DNA of 64,000 nt from Raineyella sp964528755 (GTDB lineage Bacteria > Actinomycetota > Actinomycetes > Propionibacteriales > Propionibacteriaceae): NCBI GenBank assembly GCA_964528755.1, contig CAZGWN010000001.1, forward strand, positions 124,001 through 188,000. The letters are read 5' to 3'. The notes under the pieces were generated by a model that was not told where the DNA came from, did no database searches, and saw nothing but the letters and a program-made list of their open reading frames with translations. Positions 1 to 8,860 of the stretch are shown here, piece after piece (within the stretch, counting starts at the first letter, position 1; the number at the start of each line of letters is the position of its first letter). The position numbers were made by a program, and so were the translations under genes.

Positions 1-39
1 CCATCGCCGTGGGGCCGGGTCGGCCGATCGGTCCGGACA

Positions 40-2517
40 TCACAGCATCACCCGCAGACTCGCCAGGGACGGATCGAGCACGGCAACCCGGCCGCACTCG
101 GCCGGCGGCTGGTTGACGAACAGGCGGACGACCGCCGAGCCACCCGGCGCGGCGGGCAGCCAGCCCAGTGCGGTGTCGACCCGCGGCGGCAGCGAGACGA
201 CCTGGTCGTGGACGATCCGGCCCTCCCGCGGGTGCAGCGGCAGGCGCGACGGGTGGGCCACCAGGACCAGCGGCAGGTTCTGCAGTGGCGCGTCGCTGCG
301 GACCACCAGCCGGTAGCCCTCCGGCGCCCCCTCCGGGGACGGCGTGAGGCCCTGCGCGGTGACGGCTTCGAGGCGATACCACAGCCGCGCGATCCCGGGG
401 TAGTCCACCACCGTCGGCTCGGAGCGGACCGGGCGGGCCTGCTCGAAGACCACCCCGCACAGGTAGAGGGTGCAGCCGCTGGACGGCAGGTTTGCCAGCC
501 GGACCCCGCCGTAGCGCTCGTACTCGTCGGCGGTCAGCGACACCAGCGGCTCGGTCAGGTCGGGATCGAGTTCGGCGTGTCCCCGCGGGCCCTGGTAGAC
601 GTGCACGGCGGTCACCCCCCGCGGCCAGGCGAAGGTCACCAGCGTCGCGTCGACCCGCTCGATGAGCAGCGGGAAGCCCGGCGGGCGCGGCCGCACGACG
701 GCGTGCACGGGTCCGACCCGGACCGCCTCGGGGGCGATGCGGTGGACGGCGACGAAGTGCCCGCGGACCCAGTCCGGATCGAGCACGAAGCCGCGGATGA
801 CGTCCCGGTCGCCTTCCGTCCGGACCGGATAGTTGACCAGCGCGTGACGGTCGAGTCCGGCGGTCTCGACCACCTCGGCCGTCCGCGTCTCGTCACCGAG
901 GCCGGTGGGCGGCTGGTGCTCGGTCACGTACACGTCGACCCGGCCGAAGTCGGGCCGCACCCACGACAGGTCGTACGCACCGGGGTCGGTGGCGCTCGGC
1001 TCGACGGTCAGCCCGACGCTGAGCGGGTCGGGCACGACCCGCGCGTGGGCAATCGCCGGGTCGGAGACGACCTCGACGTGGTTGGGCAACACGACCACGC
1101 TGTACGCGGCATAGACCACATCGACGCCCAGCGGCGGATGCCGGTCGATGAACCCGGTCGGCCCGACCGCGTCCGCGGGCAACGCCGACGCGGCGTCATA
1201 GCGAACCGAGCCGCCGGCCGGCCCACGCTGGACGACCACCGTGGAGTTGGGCCGGGCGGTCAGCCGGGCGCTCACGTGGCCGACCGGGGTGACGCTGACC
1301 GACAGGTCCTCGGGCGGCCAGATGACCTGCCCGACACCGACGAGTTCGGGCTGGGCCAGCCGGGCGCGGACCTCGTCGGGCCCGCGGTGCATCCACACGG
1401 CCAGGTAGGTGACCGCGGCGGCGGGCGTCAGCCGCGCGACAATCGAGGTGGCCGTGGTCACCCCGACGAGCCGGCCCGATTCGGGGTATGCGTTGGGCCA
1501 GTTGACCGTCGAGGCAACCACCCGGAAGAGCCGGACGTCGCCGCCCCGGAGGTCCCGGTCCGCGGGACCAGCCGAGGGCACGGCCCAGCCCAGCGCGACA
1601 CCGTCGGGGGTGACCCGGATGAGCATCGGGAGGCGCTGCGGCGTGGGCGGGTCAGGATCGACCCGGGCGAAGTCGAAGTCGGCGAACTGGCCGGGCGGTT
1701 CGATCCACCGGCCCCGACCCGAGGACTCGCCCGAGGTGCCGCCGACCGCCGTGGCGCGGGAGGCGGCCTCGGCGGCGGACGGACCGTCCTCGGTAGGAGC
1801 GGGCTCGGTGGGAGCGGGCGCCGCTTCAGCGCGAGAGCCGGCGGGCGGTGCCGGCGGGGCGGGGGCCGATGCCGGGGCGGTATCGGCCGAGGCGTCCCCG
1901 GTGCCCGGCTCGACGGTCCGCCCGCTGAGTACCGCGGCGATCTCGTCGGCGACGGCTACCACCACCGACGGCGCCGACAGCCGTACGGCGAAGTCGCGGA
2001 CCTGGCCGGGGCCGGTGAGGCCACCGGCGGCGAGCCGGCCCAGGTCGGCGTCGCTCAGGGCGGCGAGATCGGGGCGGTCGGCCACGGACGCGGCACGCCA
2101 GGCCCGCAGCCGTTCCAGGAGCTCGGTCGGCTCCGGACGGGTCGGCGCGACCGCGGGAAGCGTACGGGTGGGGTCGTCGCCCTCCGGCCCGGCCGGGCTC
2201 GGGGCCGGCGCGGGCGTCTCCGGGCCGTGCGCCCCGACCGGTGTCTGCGGTGAGTCCGTCGCCCCGACCGGGGTGTCCGGGGCGTACGACGCCCCGCCGG
2301 TCTCCGGAGCGTACGACGCCCCGCCGGATACGGCGGCGAGGATCTGCGGCCAGGACCGCAGCACCGCTTCGGGGGTCTGCCACAGCACCTGCCCGGCGAC
2401 CTGCCGGTCGGTGATCCCCATCGCCGCGATCAGTTCCAGATCCAGGGCGGCCGGCGCCGCCCCGGGCCGGTGGGCGGCCCACTCGCGCAGCCGCGCGATC
2501 CGTTCCCGACGTCCCAT
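40..2517 (-). CDS. Large beta-rich protein, last gene of the tubulin-like/vWA operon
   Basis: An 825-aa protein of unrecognised family. Residues 1-60 form a short basic and hydrophobic head. About 60-280 is low-complexity Ala/Pro/Thr-rich linker with repeated SYAP motifs. The remaining ~530 residues look like successive beta-sandwich (fibronectin III-like) modules, with repeated short strands and no catalytic motif. No signal peptide or TM segment is obvious, so it is probably cytoplasmic. It starts 11 nt after the preceding gene ends, with GAGGGGC upstream of the ATG, so co-transcription is likely. It could be a scaffold or adaptor for the membrane partners upstream; that is inference from context only. 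Confidence 0.7.
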   Translation of the reverse strand: MGRRERIARLREWAAHRPGAAPAALDLELIAAMGITDRQVAGQVLWQTPEAVLRSWPQILAAVSGGASYAPETGGASYAPDTPVGATDSPQTPVGAHGPETPAPAPSPAGPEGDDPTRTLPAVAPTRPEPTELLERLRAWRAASVADRPDLAALSDADLGRLAAGGLTGPGQVRDFAVRLSAPSVVVAVADEIAAVLSGRTVEPGTGDASADTAPASAPAPPAPPAGSRAEAAPAPTEPAPTEDGPSAAEAASRATAVGGTSGESSGRGRWIEPPGQFADFDFARVDPDPPTPQRLPMLIRVTPDGVALGWAVPSAGPADRDLRGGDVRLFRVVASTVNWPNAYPESGRLVGVTTATSIVARLTPAAAVTYLAVWMHRGPDEVRARLAQPELVGVGQVIWPPEDLSVSVTPVGHVSARLTARPNSTVVVQRGPAGGSVRYDAASALPADAVGPTGFIDRHPPLGVDVVYAAYSVVVLPNHVEVVSDPAIAHARVVPDPLSVGLTVEPSATDPGAYDLSWVRPDFGRVDVYVTEHQPPTGLGDETRTAEVVETAGLDRHALVNYPVRTEGDRDVIRGFVLDPDWVRGHFVAVHRIAPEAVRVGPVHAVVRPRPPGFPLLIERVDATLVTFAWPRGVTAVHVYQGPRGHAELDPDLTEPLVSLTADEYERYGGVRLANLPSSGCTLYLCGVVFEQARPVRSEPTVVDYPGIARLWYRLEAVTAQGLTPSPEGAPEGYRLVVRSDAPLQNLPLVLVAHPSRLPLHPREGRIVHDQVVSLPPRVDTALGWLPAAPGGSAVVRLFVNQPPAECGRVAVLDPSLASLRVML
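2230..2327. repeat. Degenerate tandem repeats inside the 825-aa gene
   Basis: Two adjacent 27-bp copies (2274-2300 and 2301-2327) differ at two positions. On the coding strand each encodes a GGASYAP-type unit. A related but more diverged pair lies at about 2230-2273, giving PVGA units. It is an in-frame expansion of the disordered linker. Confidence 0.7.
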
Positions 2518-2528
2518 GGCGCGGCCCC

Positions 2529-5228
2529 TCAGTGGAACGGCTCGTCGGCGGAGAGCCGGCCCGGGGTCCAGCCCGGGGTCGGGGGCTCGGCGGCGGCACC
2601 GGCGAACTGGTCGGGGGCGTACGCCCCGCCGAACTGGACGAGCACGGTCGCCGAGTCGAGCCCGGAGGCCTGGGTGCGGACCTGGGAGTCGCGGACCTCC
2701 CGGACGTCCAGTGCCGAGGCGTCCGGTGAGAACATGCCGGGCCGGAAGGGCACGGATCGGTCGACGAGGGCTCGGTCGATCCCGTCGAGGAAGTCGTCGC
2801 GGGACTCCTGGCGGGTCTCACCGGTCGTCGCGTCGCGGACGAGGACCCGGGCCAGGAGCAGGTCACGGGCGGCGACGTCCTGACGGGTCAACTCGCCGAT
2901 CCGGGCGCGGAACTCGCGGGAGGCGGATCGGGTCCCGGCCCCCGCCGTGACGGCCCGGCTCCACTGGGTGAGGATCGGCTCGGACCCGCTGACCCGCGGG
3001 TCGCGCAGCAGGAGTGTCGGGTCGGCCACGATCGCGTGCCGGGCCGGGCCGAGGTCGGTCGGGACGTCGGCGAGGAACTCCGCCCAGGGTCCGCTCAGCC
3101 AGCCGACCCCGAACAGCCGGTCCCGCCACGCCTCGCTGACCCGCTCCAGCCCGTCGGGGTCGGGCAGGGCAACGCCGAGCCCGATGTTGAGCGGCAGGCC
3201 GAGGCCGACCTGCAGCCGCGGTGGCGGCGCCGGGCTGGGGGTGCCGAGCGGCGCGTGGAGGAACGCACTGAGCGCCCGGGTCCAGTCGAGGTACTGCCGG
3301 TAGGCGCGGGCCAGTCGGCGCAGATCCTCCAGCGCCTCGGTCCGGTGCTGCTGGGCGACCTCGATCGCCCCCGCTCCCTGCCGCATGGCGTGCAGGTAGT
3401 GGTACAGCTTCTGCTGCGTGCGCAGGTATCCGCCCAGCCCGGCCGCCAGCCATCCGACGAGGATGGCCCCGATCCCCGGCAGGCCCCAGACCGGCGGGAT
3501 CACCCCGACGACCATCAGCACGACCAGTGCCACGACGAGGACGGCCCCGACCCCGGTCAGCAGCCTGAGTCGGCCGGACAGCCGATCCTGACCGGTGCCG
3601 ATGTCGTCGGGCACCCGATCCTGGACGGCCAGTCCGGCGATCCGCCGATTGAGCTCGTCGACCTCGCCGACGGTGGCGCGGTAGGCCTCGCCCAGCCGAC
3701 GGCCGACGTGCCCGGCGTACGACGCGGCGCCGGCCCGGCGCCAGTCGTTGAGCCGCTGCCGCTGCACGCTGACCTCCTGCGCCAACTGCGGCTGGGTCTG
3801 GGCGACGTTGGTGAGTTCGCGGTCGAGCCGGCCCGCCGCGATGTCGTCGCAGGCCTCGAGCGCCCATCCGGGCAGGAACGCCGCCAGATGTGCCGGCAGC
3901 CCGAAGGTGTCCTCCGGCGCGGGGGCGACCCGGTCGGTGCCGGCGACGATGGCCCGCTGGGCGCCGACGGTGCGGAAGGGAAGGTCGGGGTTGCGGCTGC
4001 CGGCGTCCAGCAGGGTCAGCGCACCGTCGACGAAGTCGCTCCACAGCCGCGGATCCGGGCCGGGCACCGAGGTCTGCCCGGACCCGCCGGCGCGCTGGAT
4101 GACGGAGTCGACGCTGGCCTCGAACTCGTCCCACCCGGCCGCCGAGCCGTCGGCGCGGACGCCGCGGACGACGACCGCGTAGCCGCTGTCGGCGCCACCG
4201 AAGACGACGTTCTGCACCGCGCCGGCGGTCCGCCGGGACACCTCACGGACGAGGGTGTCGGCGAGCTCGCGCGGCGCGTTGCGCAGCGAGTCACCGAGGA
4301 ACCGGAAGAACTGACCCAGCACGGTCCCCAGCCCCTGGTCCACCGGGGCGATCGGGGCCGGGTCATGGCGGGCCCGCGGGAGGACGTCGGCGTGGCGGGC
4401 GAGGAGGGCCTCGGCCATGTCGGTGGCGACGCGGACCTCGTCATCGACGAGGACCGCCGAGGTCCGGTCGACCCGCGGCGCCGGATAGCGCCGGCCGAAG
4501 GTGAGCAGCCGCTCCTCCAGCGCCTGCTCCACCGGGGTGGCGACCAGGGAGCGGCTGAAGGTCCGGACCGGCACCACGAGCCGACCTGCGGGACCGGGAC
4601 GGTCGTCGAGCACACTGCCGTGCTGGCCGCGCCACAGGCCGAGCAACGAACAGGCCGCACCGGCCACCTGGGCGAGCCAGCGCGGGTCTTCGAAGCCTGC
4701 CGTCAGCGGTGCCGCGCCCTGCTCGGGCGACTGGGCCTCCTCCGGCGACAGGGCCAGGGTCGTCCATCCGTGCATCGGGCGGATGCGCCCGGCCCATTCC
4801 CCGCCGGGCGATCCGACGACGAGGTGAACCTGGACGACGTGGGCGCGCGGGACGGTGTCGCGGACGGCGGCGAGCAGTCCTGCCGCGCCGGTCGGATCGA
4901 CGACGTCGCCGAGGCGGTCGATGCCCCCGACCAGGCACAGCCGGACCCGGTCGACGGCGGTCCTGGCCAGGTCGTCCTGGAGGACCCCGATCCGGGCCGG
5001 GACGGCGTCGAGGATCGTGGCGGGGACCTCCCCGGCGCCCGTACGCCGGCTGTCCAGGTCGACCACCCGCACCGGACCGATCACTCCCAGGGCGCGCCAG
5101 TCGCGCAACATCGCGCGCAGTTCGTCGACCAGCGGCCGCCGGGCCGCGATGATCGTCGCTGCCTCGCCGCCGCGCCGCGGCACCGCCATGGGTTCAGTGC
5201 CAGACGTCGGTTCAGTGCCAGACGTCAT
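2529..5228 (-). CDS. Two-TM membrane protein of the tubulin-like/vWA operon
   Basis: An 899-aa protein of unrecognised family. The N-terminal ~550 residues are soluble and alpha/beta. A helical, possibly coiled-coil stretch precedes two adjacent TM helices at roughly 552-600, and a further soluble domain follows. The start is the ATG at 5228, because GGAGGGAGGA lies 7-9 nt upstream; a later ATG at 5189 would give 886 aa. The start lies inside the tubulin-like gene and overlaps it by 17 nt, so translation is probably coupled. The hairpin topology suggests a cytoplasmic protein anchored to the inner face of the membrane, a plausible platform for the tubulin-like partner (inference). Confidence 0.75.
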   Translation of the reverse strand: MTSGTEPTSGTEPMAVPRRGGEAATIIAARRPLVDELRAMLRDWRALGVIGPVRVVDLDSRRTGAGEVPATILDAVPARIGVLQDDLARTAVDRVRLCLVGGIDRLGDVVDPTGAAGLLAAVRDTVPRAHVVQVHLVVGSPGGEWAGRIRPMHGWTTLALSPEEAQSPEQGAAPLTAGFEDPRWLAQVAGAACSLLGLWRGQHGSVLDDRPGPAGRLVVPVRTFSRSLVATPVEQALEERLLTFGRRYPAPRVDRTSAVLVDDEVRVATDMAEALLARHADVLPRARHDPAPIAPVDQGLGTVLGQFFRFLGDSLRNAPRELADTLVREVSRRTAGAVQNVVFGGADSGYAVVVRGVRADGSAAGWDEFEASVDSVIQRAGGSGQTSVPGPDPRLWSDFVDGALTLLDAGSRNPDLPFRTVGAQRAIVAGTDRVAPAPEDTFGLPAHLAAFLPGWALEACDDIAAGRLDRELTNVAQTQPQLAQEVSVQRQRLNDWRRAGAASYAGHVGRRLGEAYRATVGEVDELNRRIAGLAVQDRVPDDIGTGQDRLSGRLRLLTGVGAVLVVALVVLMVVGVIPPVWGLPGIGAILVGWLAAGLGGYLRTQQKLYHYLHAMRQGAGAIEVAQQHRTEALEDLRRLARAYRQYLDWTRALSAFLHAPLGTPSPAPPPRLQVGLGLPLNIGLGVALPDPDGLERVSEAWRDRLFGVGWLSGPWAEFLADVPTDLGPARHAIVADPTLLLRDPRVSGSEPILTQWSRAVTAGAGTRSASREFRARIGELTRQDVAARDLLLARVLVRDATTGETRQESRDDFLDGIDRALVDRSVPFRPGMFSPDASALDVREVRDSQVRTQASGLDSATVLVQFGGAYAPDQFAGAAAEPPTPGWTPGRLSADEPFH
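5191..5226. repeat. Perfect 18-bp tandem duplication at a gene junction
   Basis: Positions 5191-5208 and 5209-5226 are identical. The second copy contains the stop codon of the tubulin-like gene and abuts the ATG of the next gene. In that next gene the duplication reads as TSGTEP twice. Confidence 0.9.
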
Positions 5229-8200
5229 CGCCGCGTCCTCCCTCCAGTGGGTTGCCGCGCAACGCGGAGAGCGCCAACCCGGCATCGGCCAGCGCGGCCA
5301 GGTGGTCGAGCGCCGGGACCACCAGCGGCAGCAACTCGGCCTCCAGCGGCGCCTGCTGCAACGCCTCGACCGTCCCCACCCACGGCCGGCCGTCGCGCAG
5401 ATAGCCGCTCGACAGGGCCCGCTCCCGCAGCGCGTCGATCCAGGCGCGGGTCGCGCGGTGCCTGGCGACGGCCATCGGTGGGGCTCCCGCCGGGATCGGG
5501 GTGGGAGTCGGAGCGAGCGGGTCCGACCACGCGGCCGTCCCGGGCGGCTCCGGCTCGGCGCCGGCCAGTACCGGCGACAAGGGGTCACCGGTCAGCGCCC
5601 GCCCGCCCAAGCTCAGCGGCTCGTCGGCGAAGGCCTGCTGCAGCAGACGCGCCCCGGTGGTCTGGTCCGGCGCCGGGACCGCCTGGTTCGTCTCGCTGGT
5701 GTCGACCAGATGACGCAGTGCCTCGTACGGTGCCAGGGACCGCAGGTCGGGGTCGCCCGAGCACCGCACCACCGCCCACACGTGCGACATCAGCACGGCG
5801 GGCAGCACGTCCCAGGAGCTGCGCGCGCTGGCCTCCTCCGACTCCAGCAGTTGACCGAAGGACAGCCAGCCCGCGGGCGTGCACACCTCCGGCGGCCGCC
5901 CGTCGCGGACCAGGCCGACGAGCCGACCGAGGTACCAGCCGGCGATCAGGCTGATGGCCTCGTCGTCCGACATCGACAGCGCCGAACACAGCGGGCGGGT
6001 CCGCTTCCACTGCCACAGGTTGCGCTGCTCCTTGGTCGAGGAGGAGTCCCAGCGCTGTTTGATCGGCTCCAGCAGCGACGAGTAGCACAGCGGGCTGACC
6101 TTCTCGTACGAGCCGAGCACGCTGATCCGGCCGGCGGTCGAGGAACCGCCGGCCAGGGAACGGGCGAAGTTCTGCAGGGTGCTCTCCTGGCGCACCTCGG
6201 TCATCCCGCGCAGCCGCCGCTCGATCTCCCCGACGACGGGGTGGCGCGGGTCGAGGGGGATCTCGCTGAAGGAGTAGAGGTACGCGATGGTGCGGCCGGG
6301 ATGCAACCGCTGCACCATCCGGTCGTCGAGTCCGACGACCGGGCGGGCCTTGGCCAGCGCATCGACGAAAAGCGCCACGAATCGTTCCTGCCGCGCCATC
6401 CGGTCGACCGCGGCCACGGCCGGGTCGTCGAGGTACTCGCCGATCGACTGGCCGGCGAATCGGGCGAAGGCGTCGCCCGGCGCGGCGAGCCGGTCGTGGG
6501 CACGCCGGTTGAGGTCGGCCGGGGAGAGGCGCAAGGAGTACGCCGGCCGTGCCTCGGGCGTGGGCATCCCGTCGACCGCCGACCGCGGCAGCACCGAGGG
6601 CCGCCAATGGCTCCGCTGGGTGAGCACCTCCTCGGTCCGGGTCGACCCTGCGGTCCGCCACTGCCCCTGCAGCACCTCGGTCCGCAGCCGCGCCAGGGCC
6701 TCTCCGTAGCTGACTCCGGGGGCCGCGGGGGCGACCGGGCCCCCGACGCCGGAGGAGCCCAGTCCCCCCGCGCCGGAGGAGCCCAGGCCCATGGCGGTCA
6801 CATCGGCCCGGTACTGCTGGGGGAAGTCGTCGGCAGTGGTCAGCAGCACCTCGTTCTCCGCGTGGGTGAACCGTCGCGGCACCCGGTCCGACTCGTCGGG
6901 CCAGTCGTTGTAGCGCACCGAGTGGAGCTGGGCCAGGCCGGCCCCGGATCCGCCGCGGGCCCGCTCGGTCTCCAGGTAGCGCAGGGTGTCGTCGGCGGTC
7001 CGTTGGAGGGCTGCGAGCACATCGGCGGACAGCTCGCGCAGCACCTCGGCGCCGTACCGGGCCGCGGAGTGCCGCAGTCGGCGTTCGGCGGATTCGGTCA
7101 GGCTGCGGCCCAACTCCTGGCCGAGCGGGTGGTCGGCACCGACACTGTGGCGACCCAGTGCCTGGGCCTGGCCGACGAGCGCCGGGTCGACGCCGACCGG
7201 GTCGATCGCGTCGGTGCCGAGCCCGGCGGTGTGCATCTGCCCGATGATCACGTCGGCGTACAGCCGCAACCGGGCCATCAGTTCGCGTCCGTACGGCAGG
7301 CCGAAGGCCGCCACCGCGCGGACGAACTCGGCCCGCGCCGCCGCCTCCAGCAGTCCGGCCCAGGCCTCCGCCCACGCGTACGCCGCCTGTTCCAGGGTGC
7401 CGGCGACGTGCTGGCGTACGGTCCCGATGCCGGCCTGGACCGCGGACAGCCACGCGGCAGCGGGTGCCTGGCCGACGTTGCCGATGATCGCCGTCACGGG
7501 GGCGAGCGCCTCGCGGGCCGCCGCCTCCCATTGTGGCCGCGGGTAGGCGACGGTGCCGAACCACTCGGGCACGGTCTGCCCGGCCAGCGGCAGGCCGACC
7601 GCCTGCACGCTGACACCCCACTGGTTGTCCAGCAGGATGCGCAGTTGGTCGGTGCCGGGCAACTGGCTGGTCGGATTGAGGTGGCCCTCGACGAGATGGT
7701 CGACGCCGGCACGGGAGATCCGTTGCGCCGCGTAGTCGAGGTAGCGGTCCCGGCCGAGGCTGAGGCTGGCGAAGCCCAGCGACCCGAAGGGCAGGTCGGC
7801 GTCAGGGATCCGCCAACCGAACCGGTCGGAGGAGGTGGTCAGGGGAAGCGGGTTGCCGAGGAAGTAGGCGACGTACTGGCTGGAGGCCGCCTCCGAACCC
7901 ATCACCCCGGCCAGCGCGCGGGCGACGCCCCGGTACACACCGTCGGCAGTGCCATCGCCGAAGAATGCGCCGGCCCCGCCGATCCGCCGGCCGATCGGCA
8001 GCACCCGGGCGAACGGCGGCTCGCCCTCGTGCGGCCGGCCCAGCCCGAGCCCGACCAGGGTGTCCAGGTCGCCGGGCTCCGACAGCCGGGAGATGGCACT
8101 GATGATCTCGGCCAACGCGCCCATCGCGTTGCCCTCGACGTTGGCCCGCGCGTCGGGCGGCAGCTCGGCGAAGACGTCGGCGGTGTAGAGGAAGCAACCG

Positions 8201-8811
8201 ATGTTCTGCGGCTTCACGCCGGGCAGTTGGCCGAGGATCCGGCACACGTCGAGGAACATGGACGCGCCCGACCCGCCCGCCATCGAGGCGATGACGATCG
8301 GCACCACGACCTCGGAGTCCAGTCCCTGCAGATCCGCCGGTACGCCGCCCCAGGCGCCCGGTGCGACGGTCCGCGCCTGGGCGTCGACCAGCACTTCGCG
8401 CAACTGGCCGAGCCGGGGCAGGGTCAGCATCCGGCCCACCGCCCGGTATTGCCCGGCCCCGTCGGTCACCGGGATCCCGTTGGCGCGGCTGCGGTCCCGC
8501 GGCGCCCAGCCGAGCAGCGGGGCGTAGGACCCGCCGCGCTGACGCAACTGGCTCTCCACGTTGAGGCTGGTCGCCTGGTACGTGTTGGAGGCGGAGCTGA
8601 ACGACAGGTAGTGCCCGCCCAGGTCCCGGACGGTGCCCAGCGGGTCGGGTCCGGCGTCGGGTTCGACCGGTACGTCGATGTGCACGAACTGCCAGGCGGC
8701 CGGAAGGTTGCCCCATCCGCGTGCCCGGAAGTCGGCGCGGAGCTGGTCGATCAGCAGCCGAACGGTCCGCCCGCCGGAGCCGCCACAGCCCACCACCAGG
8801 AATCTACGCAT
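5212..8811 (-). CDS. Tubulin/FtsZ-like GTPase-fold protein (Tubulin_2 family)
   Basis: A 1199-aa protein. The N-terminus (MRRFLVVGCGGSGG) has a glycine-rich nucleotide loop. Around residues 176-185 the sequence MAGGSGASMF replaces the GGGTGSG signature loop of FtsZ/tubulin. Both are hallmarks of the bacterial Tubulin_2 family, which is known mostly from annotation. The ~700-residue C-terminal extension is mostly helical and unassigned. No TM segment is seen. It follows the vWA gene by 49 nt and overlaps the next gene. It may form a nucleotide-dependent filament or switch at the membrane with its operon partners. Polymerisation or GTP hydrolysis cannot be judged from sequence, and the signature loop departs from the classical one. 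Confidence 0.8.
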   Translation of the reverse strand: MRRFLVVGCGGSGGRTVRLLIDQLRADFRARGWGNLPAAWQFVHIDVPVEPDAGPDPLGTVRDLGGHYLSFSSASNTYQATSLNVESQLRQRGGSYAPLLGWAPRDRSRANGIPVTDGAGQYRAVGRMLTLPRLGQLREVLVDAQARTVAPGAWGGVPADLQGLDSEVVVPIVIASMAGGSGASMFLDVCRILGQLPGVKPQNIGCFLYTADVFAELPPDARANVEGNAMGALAEIISAISRLSEPGDLDTLVGLGLGRPHEGEPPFARVLPIGRRIGGAGAFFGDGTADGVYRGVARALAGVMGSEAASSQYVAYFLGNPLPLTTSSDRFGWRIPDADLPFGSLGFASLSLGRDRYLDYAAQRISRAGVDHLVEGHLNPTSQLPGTDQLRILLDNQWGVSVQAVGLPLAGQTVPEWFGTVAYPRPQWEAAAREALAPVTAIIGNVGQAPAAAWLSAVQAGIGTVRQHVAGTLEQAAYAWAEAWAGLLEAAARAEFVRAVAAFGLPYGRELMARLRLYADVIIGQMHTAGLGTDAIDPVGVDPALVGQAQALGRHSVGADHPLGQELGRSLTESAERRLRHSAARYGAEVLRELSADVLAALQRTADDTLRYLETERARGGSGAGLAQLHSVRYNDWPDESDRVPRRFTHAENEVLLTTADDFPQQYRADVTAMGLGSSGAGGLGSSGVGGPVAPAAPGVSYGEALARLRTEVLQGQWRTAGSTRTEEVLTQRSHWRPSVLPRSAVDGMPTPEARPAYSLRLSPADLNRRAHDRLAAPGDAFARFAGQSIGEYLDDPAVAAVDRMARQERFVALFVDALAKARPVVGLDDRMVQRLHPGRTIAYLYSFSEIPLDPRHPVVGEIERRLRGMTEVRQESTLQNFARSLAGGSSTAGRISVLGSYEKVSPLCYSSLLEPIKQRWDSSSTKEQRNLWQWKRTRPLCSALSMSDDEAISLIAGWYLGRLVGLVRDGRPPEVCTPAGWLSFGQLLESEEASARSSWDVLPAVLMSHVWAVVRCSGDPDLRSLAPYEALRHLVDTSETNQAVPAPDQTTGARLLQQAFADEPLSLGGRALTGDPLSPVLAGAEPEPPGTAAWSDPLAPTPTPIPAGAPPMAVARHRATRAWIDALRERALSSGYLRDGRPWVGTVEALQQAPLEAELLPLVVPALDHLAALADAGLALSALRGNPLEGGRGDDVWH

Positions 8812-8860
8812 GCGGGTTCAGCCTTTCATCGGGGTCGGGGTTCATCGGGCCCATCAGCGC

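Noticed and set aside
208..2253. Long plus-strand open frame opposite the 825-aa gene
   Set aside because: It is the antisense shadow of a minus-strand gene in high-GC DNA: Arg/Gly/Asp-rich composition, no domain, no ribosome site. The same holds for the long frames opposite the tubulin-like and vWA genes.
5228..5588. Upstream extension of the 899-aa protein
   Set aside because: The extra ~120 residues are Arg/Pro-rich out-of-frame readings of the tubulin-like gene. The ATG at 5228 has a strong ribosome site.
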